A DNA stretch of 64,000 nucleotides, from assembly GCF_001751365.1 (NCBI RefSeq), contig NZ_LJGT01000041.1:1109045-1173044 (forward strand), given 5' to 3'. A program made the translations under genes and the position numbers. Under the pieces are notes generated by a model. The model did not search any database, was not told the DNA's origin, and saw only the letters and a list, made by a program, of their open reading frames with translations. The stretch comes from Streptomyces abyssalis. GTDB taxonomy: Bacteria; Actinomycetota; Actinomycetes; Streptomycetales; Streptomycetaceae. Below are positions 17,751-27,599 of this stretch, in pieces. Positions within the stretch are counted from its first letter, which is position 1. Each line of letters starts with the position of its first letter.

Positions 17751-19619
17751 ATGACCGAGCAGTCCACCGCGGCCCCGAAACCCCAGCCGCGGGCCCGCAC
17801 CGTCGGACAGCAGAAGGCCGCGCCGGCCGTGATGACGGGCGCCCAGTCCCTCATCCGTTCTCTCGAGGAGGTCGGCGCCGACACCGTATTCGGCATTCCG
17901 GGCGGGGCGATCCTCCCGGCGTACGACCCGATGATGGACTCCGCCCGCGTCCGCCACGTCCTGGTGCGGCACGAGCAGGGCGCAGGCCACGCGGCCACCG
18001 GTTACGCGCAGGCCACGGGCAAGGTCGGGGTCTGCATGGCCACGTCGGGGCCGGGTGCCACGAACCTCGTCACGCCACTCGCCGACGCGCACATGGACTC
18101 GGTGCCGCTGGTCGCGATCACCGGGCAGGTCGCCTCCGGCGCCATCGGGACGGACGCATTCCAGGAGGCCGACATCTGCGGCATCTCCATGCCCGTCACC
18201 AAGCACAACTTCCTGGTCACCGACCCGGACGAGATCCCCCGCACGATCGCCGAGGCGTTCCACATCGCCTCCACCGGCAGGCCCGGCCCCGTCGTGGTCG
18301 ACATCGCCAAGGACGCGCTGCAGGGCCGTACGGTCTTCAACTGGCCGCCCGTGCACGACCTGCCCGGATACCGCCCCGTGACCAAGCCGCACGCCAAGCA
18401 GATCCGCGAGGCCGCGAAGCTGATCGCCGAGGCCCGCCGTCCCGTTCTCTACGTCGGCGGCGGTGTGATGAAGGCGCAGGCGACCGGAGAGCTGAAGGTG
18501 CTCGCCGAGCTGACCAGGGCGCCCGTGACGACCACGCTGATGGCCCTCGGGTCCTTCCCGGACAGCCACCCGCAGCACCTGGGCATGCCCGGCATGCACG
18601 GCAGTGTGGCGGCCGTCACGTCGCTGCAGAAGGCCGACCTGATCGTCGCGCTCGGTGCCCGCTTCGACGACCGGGTGACCGGCAAGCTCGACTCCTTCGC
18701 GCCGCTCGCCAAGATCGTGCACGCCGACATCGACCCCGCGGAGATCGGCAAGAACCGGGCCGCCGACGTGCCGATCGTCGGCGACGCCCGCGAGGTCATC
18801 GCCGACCTGGTGGTGGCCGTGCAGGCCGAGCTGGGTGAGGCGTCCGCAGGAAGCGCCGCCGCGGCCGGATACGAGGACTGGTGGAAGCAGCTCGACCGCT
18901 GGCGCGAGACGTACCCGCTGGGTTACGACCTGCCCGAGGACGGCAGTCTCTCCCCGCAGCAGGTCATCGAGCGCATCGGCGAACTGGCCCCGGACGACAC
19001 CGTCTACGCGGCGGGCGTCGGCCAGCACCAGATGTGGGCCGCCCACTACATCGGCTACGAGCGCCCGGCGACCTGGCTGAACTCCGGTGGCCTGGGCACC
19101 ATGGGATACGCCGTCCCGGCCGCTCTGGGCGCCAAGGTCGGCAGGCCGCAGAGCACCGTGTGGGCCATCGACGGCGACGGCTGCTTCCAGATGACCAACC
19201 AGGAGCTGGCCACGGCCGCCATGAACGGCGTGCCGATCAAGGTCGCGATCATCAACAACGGTGCGCTGGGCATGGTCCGCCAGTGGCAGACGCTCTTCTA
19301 CAACCAGCGCTACTCCAACACGAAGCTGCACACCGGGCCCGGCGAGGAGGACCCGCAGCAGCCCAACAAGGGCACCCGCTGCCCCGACTTCGTGAAGCTG
19401 GCGGAGGCGATGGGCTGCGTGGGCATCCGCTGCGAGGACCCGGACGAGCTGGACTCGGTGATCGAGAAGGCCAACGCGATCAACGACCGTCCGGTCGTGG
19501 TCGACTTCATCGTCCACGAGGACGCGATGGTCTGGCCGATGGTGGCCGCAGGCACCTCCAACGACGAGGTCATGGCGGCGCGCGGCGTCCGTCCCGACTT
19601 CGGTGACGACGAAGAGTGA
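17751..19619 (+). CDS. ilvB: acetolactate synthase large subunit
   Basis: 622-residue thiamine diphosphate enzyme that makes 2-acetolactate or 2-aceto-2-hydroxybutyrate, the first common step of valine, leucine and isoleucine synthesis. The catalytic Glu is in [19 protein letters not shown] (about residue 74), FAD-region motifs include [19 protein letters not shown] and [10 protein letters not shown], and the ThDP/Mg site is [16 protein letters not shown] (about 473) with [12 protein letters not shown] after it. ATG 17751 follows GAGAAGAG. First gene of ilvBNC, behind the attenuator; ilvN follows after 104 bases. Confidence 0.97.
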   Translation: MTEQSTAAPKPQPRARTVGQQKAAPAVMTGAQSLIRSLEEVGADTVFGIPGGAILPAYDPMMDSARVRHVLVRHEQGAGHAATGYAQATGKVGVCMATSGPGATNLVTPLADAHMDSVPLVAITGQVASGAIGTDAFQEADICGISMPVTKHNFLVTDPDEIPRTIAEAFHIASTGRPGPVVVDIAKDALQGRTVFNWPPVHDLPGYRPVTKPHAKQIREAAKLIAEARRPVLYVGGGVMKAQATGELKVLAELTRAPVTTTLMALGSFPDSHPQHLGMPGMHGSVAAVTSLQKADLIVALGARFDDRVTGKLDSFAPLAKIVHADIDPAEIGKNRAADVPIVGDAREVIADLVVAVQAELGEASAGSAAAAGYEDWWKQLDRWRETYPLGYDLPEDGSLSPQQVIERIGELAPDDTVYAAGVGQHQMWAAHYIGYERPATWLNSGGLGTMGYAVPAALGAKVGRPQSTVWAIDGDGCFQMTNQELATAAMNGVPIKVAIINNGALGMVRQWQTLFYNQRYSNTKLHTGPGEEDPQQPNKGTRCPDFVKLAEAMGCVGIRCEDPDELDSVIEKANAINDRPVVVDFIVHEDAMVWPMVAAGTSNDEVMAARGVRPDFGDDEE

Positions 19620-19723
19620 GCCCGGAAGCCAGTGCCGTGACCGGCAATTCCGCCCGGCAGGGCGACGGTTGCCGGTAGAGGCACCAGGCAGGCTCATCGG
19701 CAGCTCAGGAGAAGGAACGACGA

Positions 19724-20248
19724 ATGTCCAAGCACACGCTCTCCGTCCTGGTGGAGAACACCCCGGGCATCCTGGCCCGGATCGCCTCGCTGTTCTCGCG
19801 CCGCGGCTTCAACATCGACTCGCTCGCCGTCGGTGTCACCGAGCACCCGGAGATCTCCCGCATCACGATCGTCGTGAACGTGGAGGATCTGCCGCTGGAG
19901 CAGGTGACCAAGCAGCTCAACAAACTCGTCAACGTTCTCAAGATCGTTGAGCTGGACCCGGCATCCGCCGTCCAGCGTGAACTCGTTCTGGTGAAGGTCC
20001 GTGCCGACAACGAGTCGCGCTCCCAGATCATCGAGATCGTCTCGCTCTTCCGCGCCAAGACCGTGGATGTCTCGCCGGAGGCCGTCACCATCGAAGCCAC
20101 CGGCAGCAGTGACAAACTCGACGCCATGCTCAAGATGCTGGAGCCGTACGGCATCAAGGAGCTGGTGCAGTCAGGGACCATCGCCGTCGGGCGCGGCGCC
20201 CGCTCCATCACAGACCGGAGCCTGCGCGCGCTGGACCGGTCCGCGTAA
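19724..20248 (+). CDS. ilvN: acetolactate synthase regulatory (small) subunit
   Basis: 174-residue regulatory subunit that activates IlvB and gives feedback inhibition by valine. The N-terminal ACT domain is clear: HTLSVLVENTPGILARIASL, then FSRRGFNIDSLAVGVTEHPE. The second half has the conserved LVKVRADNESRSQIIEIVSLF and the KLDAMLKMLEPYGIKELVQSG block. ATG 19724 is preceded by AGGAGAAGGAACG. Length is standard for the IlvN/IlvH family. Confidence 0.97.
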   Translation: MSKHTLSVLVENTPGILARIASLFSRRGFNIDSLAVGVTEHPEISRITIVVNVEDLPLEQVTKQLNKLVNVLKIVELDPASAVQRELVLVKVRADNESRSQIIEIVSLFRAKTVDVSPEAVTIEATGSSDKLDAMLKMLEPYGIKELVQSGTIAVGRGARSITDRSLRALDRSA

Positions 20249-21451
<1,203 letters not shown>

Positions 21452-21508
21452 CGCGCCTGGTGGCGCAGCCGGGCCGCCGTGCCCGGGCTCTGCCGGTGGG
21501 CGCCTGCC

Positions 21509-21543
21509 CGTGCCCCGTCCTGCCACCCGGCGGGCGGGGCACG
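21509..21543 (+). terminator. ilvC terminator hairpin, first copy
   Basis: CGTGCCCCG pairs with CGGGGCACG, with an inner TGCC/GGCG stem, 58 bases after the ilvC stop. Confidence 0.6.
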
Positions 21544-21707
21544 TGTGCGTGGTGCGCAGTGCAGGGGTGACCTGTGCTGTGGTGTCCGTGGGGCGCCCTG
21601 GGGGGTGGCCGGACGGTCGCATCCGGGGGCTTTCGGACGAGGACGCGTAACGCGCCTGGCGGCGCAGCCGCGCCGCCGTGCCCGGGCTCTGCCCGTGCGC
21701 GCCTGCC

Positions 21708-21742
21708 CGTGCCCCGTCCCGCCACCCGGCGGGCGGGGCACG
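21708..21742 (+). terminator. ilvC terminator hairpin, duplicated copy
   Basis: The same CGTGCCCCG/CGGGGCACG hairpin 199 bases downstream, carried by the tandem duplication. It is the second in a row and ends about 125 bases before the next gene. Confidence 0.55.
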
Positions 21743-21868
21743 TGTGCGTGGTGCGCAGTGCAGGGGTGACCTGTGCTGTGGTGTCCGTGGGGCGCCCTGG
21801 CGGGTGGCCGGACGGCCGGACGCGCGAGGGTGGTCCTCGGCACGCCGAGCCCTGCAGGGGGACCGAAC

Positions 21869-22492
21869 ATGACCCGCACTGCCGTCCGTTACCTCTACCT
21901 CGCGCGGCACGCCGAGGCCTCACCGGACGACGGACGGCTGACGGAGGCGGGCCGCCGCCAGGCCGTACTGCTCGGAGAGCGACTCCGCCGCAGCCCCCTC
22001 TCCGCGGTCGTTCACGGGCCGCTTCCACGAGCGGAGGAGACCGCGCGGCTGGTCCAGGGCCGGCTCCGCGGCGTTGAGCTGAAGTCCTCGGAGGCAGCCG
22101 GGGATTACGTCCCCCACGTACCGGAGAGGGACGAACTCCCCGCGGAATCGGCGGACTTCCTGCTCGACCGGCTCGCGGAGCTCCCGGCCGGGGAGCGTGA
22201 GGGCGGCCGGGAGCAGGCGGAGCAGGCACTCGCGGCGTTCGCCGGACCGGCCGAGGGCGGTGCCCCGCGCCACGAACTCGTCGTCACCCACGCCTTCCTC
22301 ATCGGCTGGCTGGTCCGCGACGCCCTCGACGCACCCGAGTGGCGCTGGATGGGTCTCAACCACGCCAACGCCGGCCTGACCGTCATCCGTTACACGCCCG
22401 GACGGCCCGCCTCCCTGCTCCTCTTCAACGACACGGGACACCTGCCCCCTCGGCTCCGCCGGACCGGCCAGCCGCGTGAGATCGACGTATGA
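21869..22492 (+). CDS. histidine phosphatase (phosphoglycerate mutase) family protein
   Basis: 207-residue protein of the histidine phosphatase superfamily. The phosphohistidine motif is LARHAEASPDDGRLTEAG (residues 12-29), so the usual RHG is RHA. The second catalytic His is in HELVVTHAFLIGWLV, and the acid/base region is VHGPLPRAEETARL. ATG 21869 follows CAGGGGGAC; the frame is open upstream into the duplicated region but without coding character. It may be a phosphatase of small metabolites; the substrate is unknown. It is convergent with the PfpI gene. Confidence 0.85.
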   Translation: MTRTAVRYLYLARHAEASPDDGRLTEAGRRQAVLLGERLRRSPLSAVVHGPLPRAEETARLVQGRLRGVELKSSEAAGDYVPHVPERDELPAESADFLLDRLAELPAGEREGGREQAEQALAAFAGPAEGGAPRHELVVTHAFLIGWLVRDALDAPEWRWMGLNHANAGLTVIRYTPGRPASLLLFNDTGHLPPRLRRTGQPREIDV

Positions 22493-22539
22493 GACCAGGT
22501 CCCGGGAGCCGACGGTGCGGCGGTGAAACCGCGCCTCCC

Positions 22540-23166
22540 TCAGCGGCCGGGCACCGGCGCCCCGCTGATGAGTTCCACGAGCGCCGCCGGGGCCTTCGAC
22601 GGGGAGCCGGCGTCGTACGGCGGCTGCGGGTCGTACTCGATCATCAGCTGTACGGCCTGCGCGTGCTCGTCGCCCGCGATCCTGCCGGCGAGCGTGAGCC
22701 CCATGTCGATGCCGGCGGACACTCCGGCGGCCGTCACATACTTCCCGTCGAAGACGACCCGCTCCCGCGACGGCTCCGCCCCGAACTCCGTCAGCCGGTC
22801 CAGGGTCGTCCAGTGGGACGTGGCCCGGCGGCCGTCCAGCAGTCCGGCGGCCGCGAGCATCAGCGAACCGGTGCACACCGAGACCGTCCAGGTGGAGGCC
22901 GCGTCGACGGTGCGCAGCCAGTCGAGGACCGCCTCGTTCCGCACGTCCGGATCGGGGCCGCCCGGGACGATCACGATGTCGGGGCGGGTCACTTCGGCCA
23001 GGGACTTCGCGGCCACCAGCGAGAGGCTGCGGTTGTCGTCCAGTACGGGTCCGGTCTGCTCGGCGACGAAGACGGTCTCCGCGCCCGGCAAGGGACCGAG
23101 CGTCTGGTAGGGGCCCACGGCGTCGAGAACCGTGCAGTTGTCGTAGAGGAGGATCGCGATCTGCAT
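22540..23166 (-). CDS. DJ-1/PfpI family protein, isonitrile hydratase-like
   Basis: 208-residue class I glutamine amidotransferase-like protein. MQIAILLYDNCTVLDAVGPY is the usual start of the InhA/GlxA-type branch; the nucleophile elbow is TVSVCTGSLMLAAAGLLDGR with Cys near residue 97, and VTAAGVSAGIDMGL follows. It may act as an isonitrile hydratase or related hydrolase. GAAAGGGA lies just ahead of ATG 23166. It lies downstream of, and on the same strand as, a GlxA-type regulator whose N-terminal domain is related to it. Confidence 0.88.
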   Translation of the reverse strand: MQIAILLYDNCTVLDAVGPYQTLGPLPGAETVFVAEQTGPVLDDNRSLSLVAAKSLAEVTRPDIVIVPGGPDPDVRNEAVLDWLRTVDAASTWTVSVCTGSLMLAAAGLLDGRRATSHWTTLDRLTEFGAEPSRERVVFDGKYVTAAGVSAGIDMGLTLAGRIAGDEHAQAVQLMIEYDPQPPYDAGSPSKAPAALVELISGAPVPGR

Positions 23167-23323
23167 GATGTCCCTTTCGGAGCGTCGGACCGGCGGCGTA
23201 CGGATCGCCGGCGTCGGATTCGGACCGTCCGGTTCGGAGCGGGCGGCCTGGAGGGTCGAGTGGGTGTCGGGAACGAGATGAGTGGCGGGAGCGCGGAGGC
23301 GGAGCCCGGAGCCCGGAGTCCGT

Positions 23324-24334
23324 TCAGGTCCCGCCCCGTGTGAGGTGCTCTGCCGTGCCGCCCGTGTGCCGGAAGCGGCGCCGGTATTCGGCCGGTGAGG
23401 AGCCCAGGACGCGGACGAACGCGCGGCGCAGCGCCTCCGGGGTGCCGTATCCGCAGGCGCGCGATATCTCCGCGATGCCGCCGGTGCTCTCCTCCAGGAG
23501 CCTGCGGGCCTGTTCGAGCCGTACCCGGTCGACGTAGCGGCCGGGAGTCATGCCGGTCTCGGCGAGGAAGGCCCGGGCGAAGTGGCGCGGCGAGAGCCGT
23601 GCACGCTCGGCGAGTGCCGCGACGGACAGATCGCCATCCGTGTGCTCGCTGATCCACTGCTGGACCTCTCGCAGCGGCTCCCGCTGCGCGCTCTGCGCGG
23701 CCAGCTGGGTGCTGAACTGCGCCTGGTTTCCCGGGCGGTGAAGGAAGACGACCAGATGGCGCGCGATGTCGAGCGCGACGTCGCGGCCCAGATCCTCCTC
23801 GACGAGCGAGAGGGCGAGGTCGATCCCCGCCGTCACGCCGGCGGAGGTGGCGACATGGCCGTCGCGGATGTAGATGGGTCCGGCGTCGACCTCGGTGTCC
23901 GGATGGCGCCGCGCGAGCGTATCGCTGTACGCCCAGTGGGTCGTCGCCCGGCGGCCGCGAAGCAGCCCCGCCTCGGCGAGCAGCATCGCCCCGGTGCATA
24001 CGGAGACCAGACGCCGGATGGAGGGCCCCTTGTCGCGCAGCCAGTCGATCAGGCGTCCGTCGGGTGCACGGGTGCCGTCGCCGCCCGGCACCAGCAGGGT
24101 GTCCGGCAGGGGGGCGTCGGCGAGAGCGAAGTCCGGGACGAGTGTGAGGCCGCTGGAGGTGCGGACCGGCCGGCCGTCCGGGGAGGCCGTCCGCAGACGG
24201 TACGCACCGGGGTCGCCGGCGGACAGGCAGGCGCCGGCGAAGACCTCGACGGGGCCCGTCACGTCGAGGCTCTGAACGTCGTCGAAGACGACGACCAGCA
24301 CGTCTTCGCCGCTTGTTCCGGTTCGCCTGGACAT
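23324..24334 (-). CDS. GlxA-family transcriptional regulator (DJ-1/PfpI plus AraC HTH)
   Basis: 336 residues. An N-terminal DJ-1/PfpI-like domain (residues 10-190; VVVFDDVQSLDVTGPVEVFA, RRLVSVCTGAMLLAEAGLL) is followed by an AraC/XylS helix-turn-helix pair (about 215-320; LARRLLEEST-like second helix, CGYGTPEALRRAFVRVLGSS). The Cys of the elbow is kept, unlike some regulators where it is lost. It probably controls the PfpI gene 157 bases downstream, possibly itself, and it is divergent from the GH3 gene. ATG 24334 is used. Confidence 0.9.
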   Translation of the reverse strand: MSRRTGTSGEDVLVVVFDDVQSLDVTGPVEVFAGACLSAGDPGAYRLRTASPDGRPVRTSSGLTLVPDFALADAPLPDTLLVPGGDGTRAPDGRLIDWLRDKGPSIRRLVSVCTGAMLLAEAGLLRGRRATTHWAYSDTLARRHPDTEVDAGPIYIRDGHVATSAGVTAGIDLALSLVEEDLGRDVALDIARHLVVFLHRPGNQAQFSTQLAAQSAQREPLREVQQWISEHTDGDLSVAALAERARLSPRHFARAFLAETGMTPGRYVDRVRLEQARRLLEESTGGIAEISRACGYGTPEALRRAFVRVLGSSPAEYRRRFRHTGGTAEHLTRGGT

Positions 24335-24567
24335 GAATCCGATTCTTCAGCCCATCGCCGATGTCAGCAATGACTAAGTTCCCACCTTTACTGCCATGCG
24401 CATGCGCGTGCGCGGCCGCCGTTCGTCCATCCCCCAACCTCTCTCCCACGCGTCCCCGCGACCCGTATCCGCCGTGGCTGTGACCGTGATTCGCACGTGC
24501 GCTCCTGGGGAGGATGGCTCGGTGAGGCGGCCGGGGCAGCCGCAACGACGTACACCGGGAGCCGTTC

Positions 24568-27339
24568 ATGACCCTCGCGGGCCGGCCCGATCCGTCCGGG
24601 CAGCCGACCGACGACCGACTCGCCGCGCTGGTGGGCAGGTTGAGCCTCGAAGAGCGTGTGCGCGTGCTCACCGGTGAGACCACGTGGACGCTGTATCCGC
24701 TGCCGACCGCCGGACTGCGGGCCCTGACGGTCTCCGACGGGCCGATCGGTGTGCGCGGCAGGGGGCGTGAGCCCATCACGTCGGCGCAGATGCCCGCGCC
24801 CTCTGCTATTGCCGCCACCTGGGACGAGGCGCTGGCAGGGGAGTTGGGCACGCTCGCGGCCGCGGAGGCGCGCGCGAAGAGCGCGGACGTCGTGCTGGCG
24901 CCGGTGGTCAACCTGCAGCGGACACCGGTCGCCGGACGCCACTTCGAGTGCTTCTCGGAGGACCCGCTGCTCAGCGGCCGCATGGCGGTCCCGTACGTCG
25001 CCGCGGTCCAGCGCGCGGGCGTGGGCGCGTGCGTCAAGCACTTCGTCGCCAACGACTCCGAGACCGAACGCACCGTCTACCGCTCGCGGTTGAGCGTCCG
25101 CGCGCTGCGCGAGGTGTATCTGGCGCCCTTCGAGCGGGTCGTGAAGGACGCCGGGGTGTGGATGGTCATGGCCGCGTACAACGGTCTGGAGGTGCGCTCC
25201 GCCCAGGACGGCGAGAGGCCGGATGGGGCGGCGGAGGCCGCGCCCGCCACCGAACACCGCTGGCTGCTGCGCGAACTGCTCAAGGAGGAGTGGGAGTTCG
25301 ACGGAGTCGTGGTGAGCGACTGGCTCGCGACGAAGAGCACCGCTGCCTCCGCACTGGGCGGGCTCGACCTCGTGATGCCCGGCCCGGGCGGCCCCTGGTC
25401 CGGCTCCGGTGCCCTGCTCGAAGCCGTACGCGCCGGTGAGGTGCCCGTGGAGGACGTCGACGACAAGGTGCGCCGCATCCTGCGGCTCGCGGCCCGCGTC
25501 GGCGCGCTGCGGGAACCCGCGGAGGGAGACGCGGAAGGGGACGCGGAAGGAACCGGGGACCCGGGCCCGGACGGGGACTTGCAGAACGACTCGCACAGGG
25601 AGGTGCCGTCCGGGCACCAGCCGGACACGCGCGCCCTGCTGCGCCGCGCCGCCGCGAGGGCCACGGTCGTACTGCGCAACGAGGGCCGCCTGCTGCCGCT
25701 GCCTCCGGACACGTCCCGCATCGCGCTGATCGGGGCCAACGCCCTCGACCCCTTCGTACAGGGCGGCGGCAGTGCGCACGTCACGCCGCCGCATCTCAGC
25801 CGCCCGCTCGACGCGCTGCGCGAAGCGTTCCCCTCGGCAAGGGGCCTCCCCGGACCCGCCGGGGTCCAGGGGAAGGTCACCGCTCACCGGGGCGGACGCA
25901 CGCTGCGTCACGCGCCGCTCGTGGAGGCGTCCGCGCTGGACGGCGGGTCCGTACAGCTCACCGTGCACGCCGTCGACGGCCGGCAGCTGTACGCCCTCAG
26001 CCGCCCCGCCCCCTGGGACGGCGCTCTGGGCGAACTCCCCGAGGACGCCGCGTACGTACGGCTTGCGGCACGGCTGCGGCTCGACGAGCCCGGAGAGCAC
26101 CTGCTGGAGGCGGCCCCGGTCGGCGCTCACCGCATCGAGATCGACGGCGGTCTGCTCAGCGAGAGCACCCACCACGTGGCCGAGGAGGTCCTGCTCGACC
26201 AGTCCGCAGGCCACCCCGAGGGCCACGTGCGCCGCGTCGACGTCGGGGAGGACGGACTGGAGCTGACGGTCTCGGCGACGGTGCAGGCCGTCGACCTCGG
26301 GGCGTTCGGCCGCTTCGCGCGGATGGAACTGCGCCACCTGCCTCCGGAACCCGGCCCCGACGAGGAGATCGCCGAGGCGGTGGAGGCGGCCCGGCAGGCG
26401 GACACCGCGGTCGTCGTCGTGGGCACCAACCCGGAGGCGGAGTCCGAGGGCTGGGACCGCAAGGGGCTCGGACTGCCCGGCCGCCAGGACGAGTTGGTGC
26501 GCCGCGTGGCAGAGGCAAACCCCCGTACGGTCGTGGTGGTCAACGCGGGCGCGCCCGTACTGCTGCCGTGGCTGGACGAGGGCGCGGTACGGGCGGTGCT
26601 GTGGTGGTGGCTGCCGGGCCAGGAGGCCGGCGGCTCGCTCGCCGATGTGCTGACCGGAGCGTGCGAGCCGTCCGGGCGGCTGCCGTGGACGCTTCCGGCC
26701 GCTGCCGGAGACGTGCCGGTGCCCGACGGCGTCCCCCGCGACGGCGTGATCGACTACACCGACGACCTGGACGTCGGCCACCGCGGCTGGGACCGTCTCG
26801 GACGCGAGCCCGCCCGCGACTTCGGCCACGGCCTCGGCTACGCGGACTGGTCCTACGGAGAGCCGTCCGCCGGTCCTTGGCGCGAGGGGCTGCCGCTGGA
26901 GGTGACGGTGCCCGTGCGGAACACGGGCGACCGCCGCGCACGCGAGGTCGTGCAGGTCTATCTGGAACCGCCGCGTGGCTCCGCGCCGGGAGACCGGCCG
27001 GAGCACCAGCGGCCGCTGCGCATGCTCGCGGGCTTCACCGTCGTGGAGGCGGAGCCCGGCGAGACCGTACGGGCGGCCGTCGCCGTCGAGCCGCGCGCCT
27101 TCGAGGTGTGGGACGAGGCCTCGCGCTCCTGGCGCACCCCGGCGGGCGAGTACCGCCTGCTCGCGGCGCACTCCAGCCGCGACGTGCGGGGCGCGGTGAA
27201 TGTGCACGCGGGCGGCGGCCCGGGGCCGGGCTCCGATTCCGGCTCGGGCCCAGGGCCGGGTTCCGCCTCCGGCCCCGCTTCCGATCCCGGCTCAGGCTCA
27301 GGCTCCGGCCCCGGCGCACGCACCAGCGCACATGACTGA
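24568..27339 (+). CDS. glycoside hydrolase family 3 (beta-glucosidase-like)
   Basis: 923-residue enzyme without a signal peptide, so probably cytoplasmic. The GH3 N-terminal barrel has SDGPIGVRG, VVNLQRTPVAGRHFECFSED, CVKHFVANDSETER and the nucleophile Asp251 in VVVSDWLATKS. The second domain (from about residue 345) carries ALIGANALDPFVQGGGSAHV, then a PA14-like or inserted segment at about 440-560, the GTNPEAESEGWDR loop, and a C-terminal Fn3-like domain (VPVRNTGDRRAREVVQVYLE). The last 45 residues are a Gly/Ser/Pro tail. Likely a beta-glucosidase or beta-xylosidase on imported oligosaccharides or glycosides. It stands alone, divergent from the GlxA regulator. Confidence 0.9.
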   Translation: MTLAGRPDPSGQPTDDRLAALVGRLSLEERVRVLTGETTWTLYPLPTAGLRALTVSDGPIGVRGRGREPITSAQMPAPSAIAATWDEALAGELGTLAAAEARAKSADVVLAPVVNLQRTPVAGRHFECFSEDPLLSGRMAVPYVAAVQRAGVGACVKHFVANDSETERTVYRSRLSVRALREVYLAPFERVVKDAGVWMVMAAYNGLEVRSAQDGERPDGAAEAAPATEHRWLLRELLKEEWEFDGVVVSDWLATKSTAASALGGLDLVMPGPGGPWSGSGALLEAVRAGEVPVEDVDDKVRRILRLAARVGALREPAEGDAEGDAEGTGDPGPDGDLQNDSHREVPSGHQPDTRALLRRAAARATVVLRNEGRLLPLPPDTSRIALIGANALDPFVQGGGSAHVTPPHLSRPLDALREAFPSARGLPGPAGVQGKVTAHRGGRTLRHAPLVEASALDGGSVQLTVHAVDGRQLYALSRPAPWDGALGELPEDAAYVRLAARLRLDEPGEHLLEAAPVGAHRIEIDGGLLSESTHHVAEEVLLDQSAGHPEGHVRRVDVGEDGLELTVSATVQAVDLGAFGRFARMELRHLPPEPGPDEEIAEAVEAARQADTAVVVVGTNPEAESEGWDRKGLGLPGRQDELVRRVAEANPRTVVVVNAGAPVLLPWLDEGAVRAVLWWWLPGQEAGGSLADVLTGACEPSGRLPWTLPAAAGDVPVPDGVPRDGVIDYTDDLDVGHRGWDRLGREPARDFGHGLGYADWSYGEPSAGPWREGLPLEVTVPVRNTGDRRAREVVQVYLEPPRGSAPGDRPEHQRPLRMLAGFTVVEAEPGETVRAAVAVEPRAFEVWDEASRSWRTPAGEYRLLAAHSSRDVRGAVNVHAGGGPGPGSDSGSGPGPGSASGPASDPGSGSGSGPGARTSAHD

Positions 27340-27404
27340 GGCCGTGCACCGGTCCGTAGCTGATCGTTTACGGGGAGGGGCAGCCCGCACCCCGCGTACG
27401 TAGC

Positions 27405-27410
27405 TACACT
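27405..27410 (+). promoter_or_regulatory. candidate serA promoter -10
   Basis: TACACT fits the TANNNT pattern, about 190 bases ahead of serA; a good -35 is not evident. The leader between it and serA includes the palindromic repeat. Confidence 0.3.
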
Positions 27411-27556
27411 GCACGAACAAGCCGAGCGCGCCACAGGCTCACAGCGTCGTGCGTCTGCCCGCCGCCGCCCCGCGGGGATGACCCCTCCACCGTCCACGGT
27501 CGCCGGGACGCGGCCGTTGCCTCCCCGCCGCTGCCCGCAGCGAGGATGATCCTCCA

Positions 27557-27586
27557 CCTGGGCCTTCGGCCCGGGAGGTGCCCCCA
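27557..27586. repeat. short palindromic repeat upstream of serA
   Basis: A 30-bp unit, CCTGGGCCTTCGGCCCGGGA then GGTGCCCCCA, ending 13 bases before the serA start. Its inverted counterpart in gltX (61377-61406) matches at 27 of 30 positions. GGGCC-TTC-GGCCC forms a hairpin close to the ribosome site of serA. Confidence 0.8.
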
Positions 27587-27599
27587 ACCTGGAGACCAC

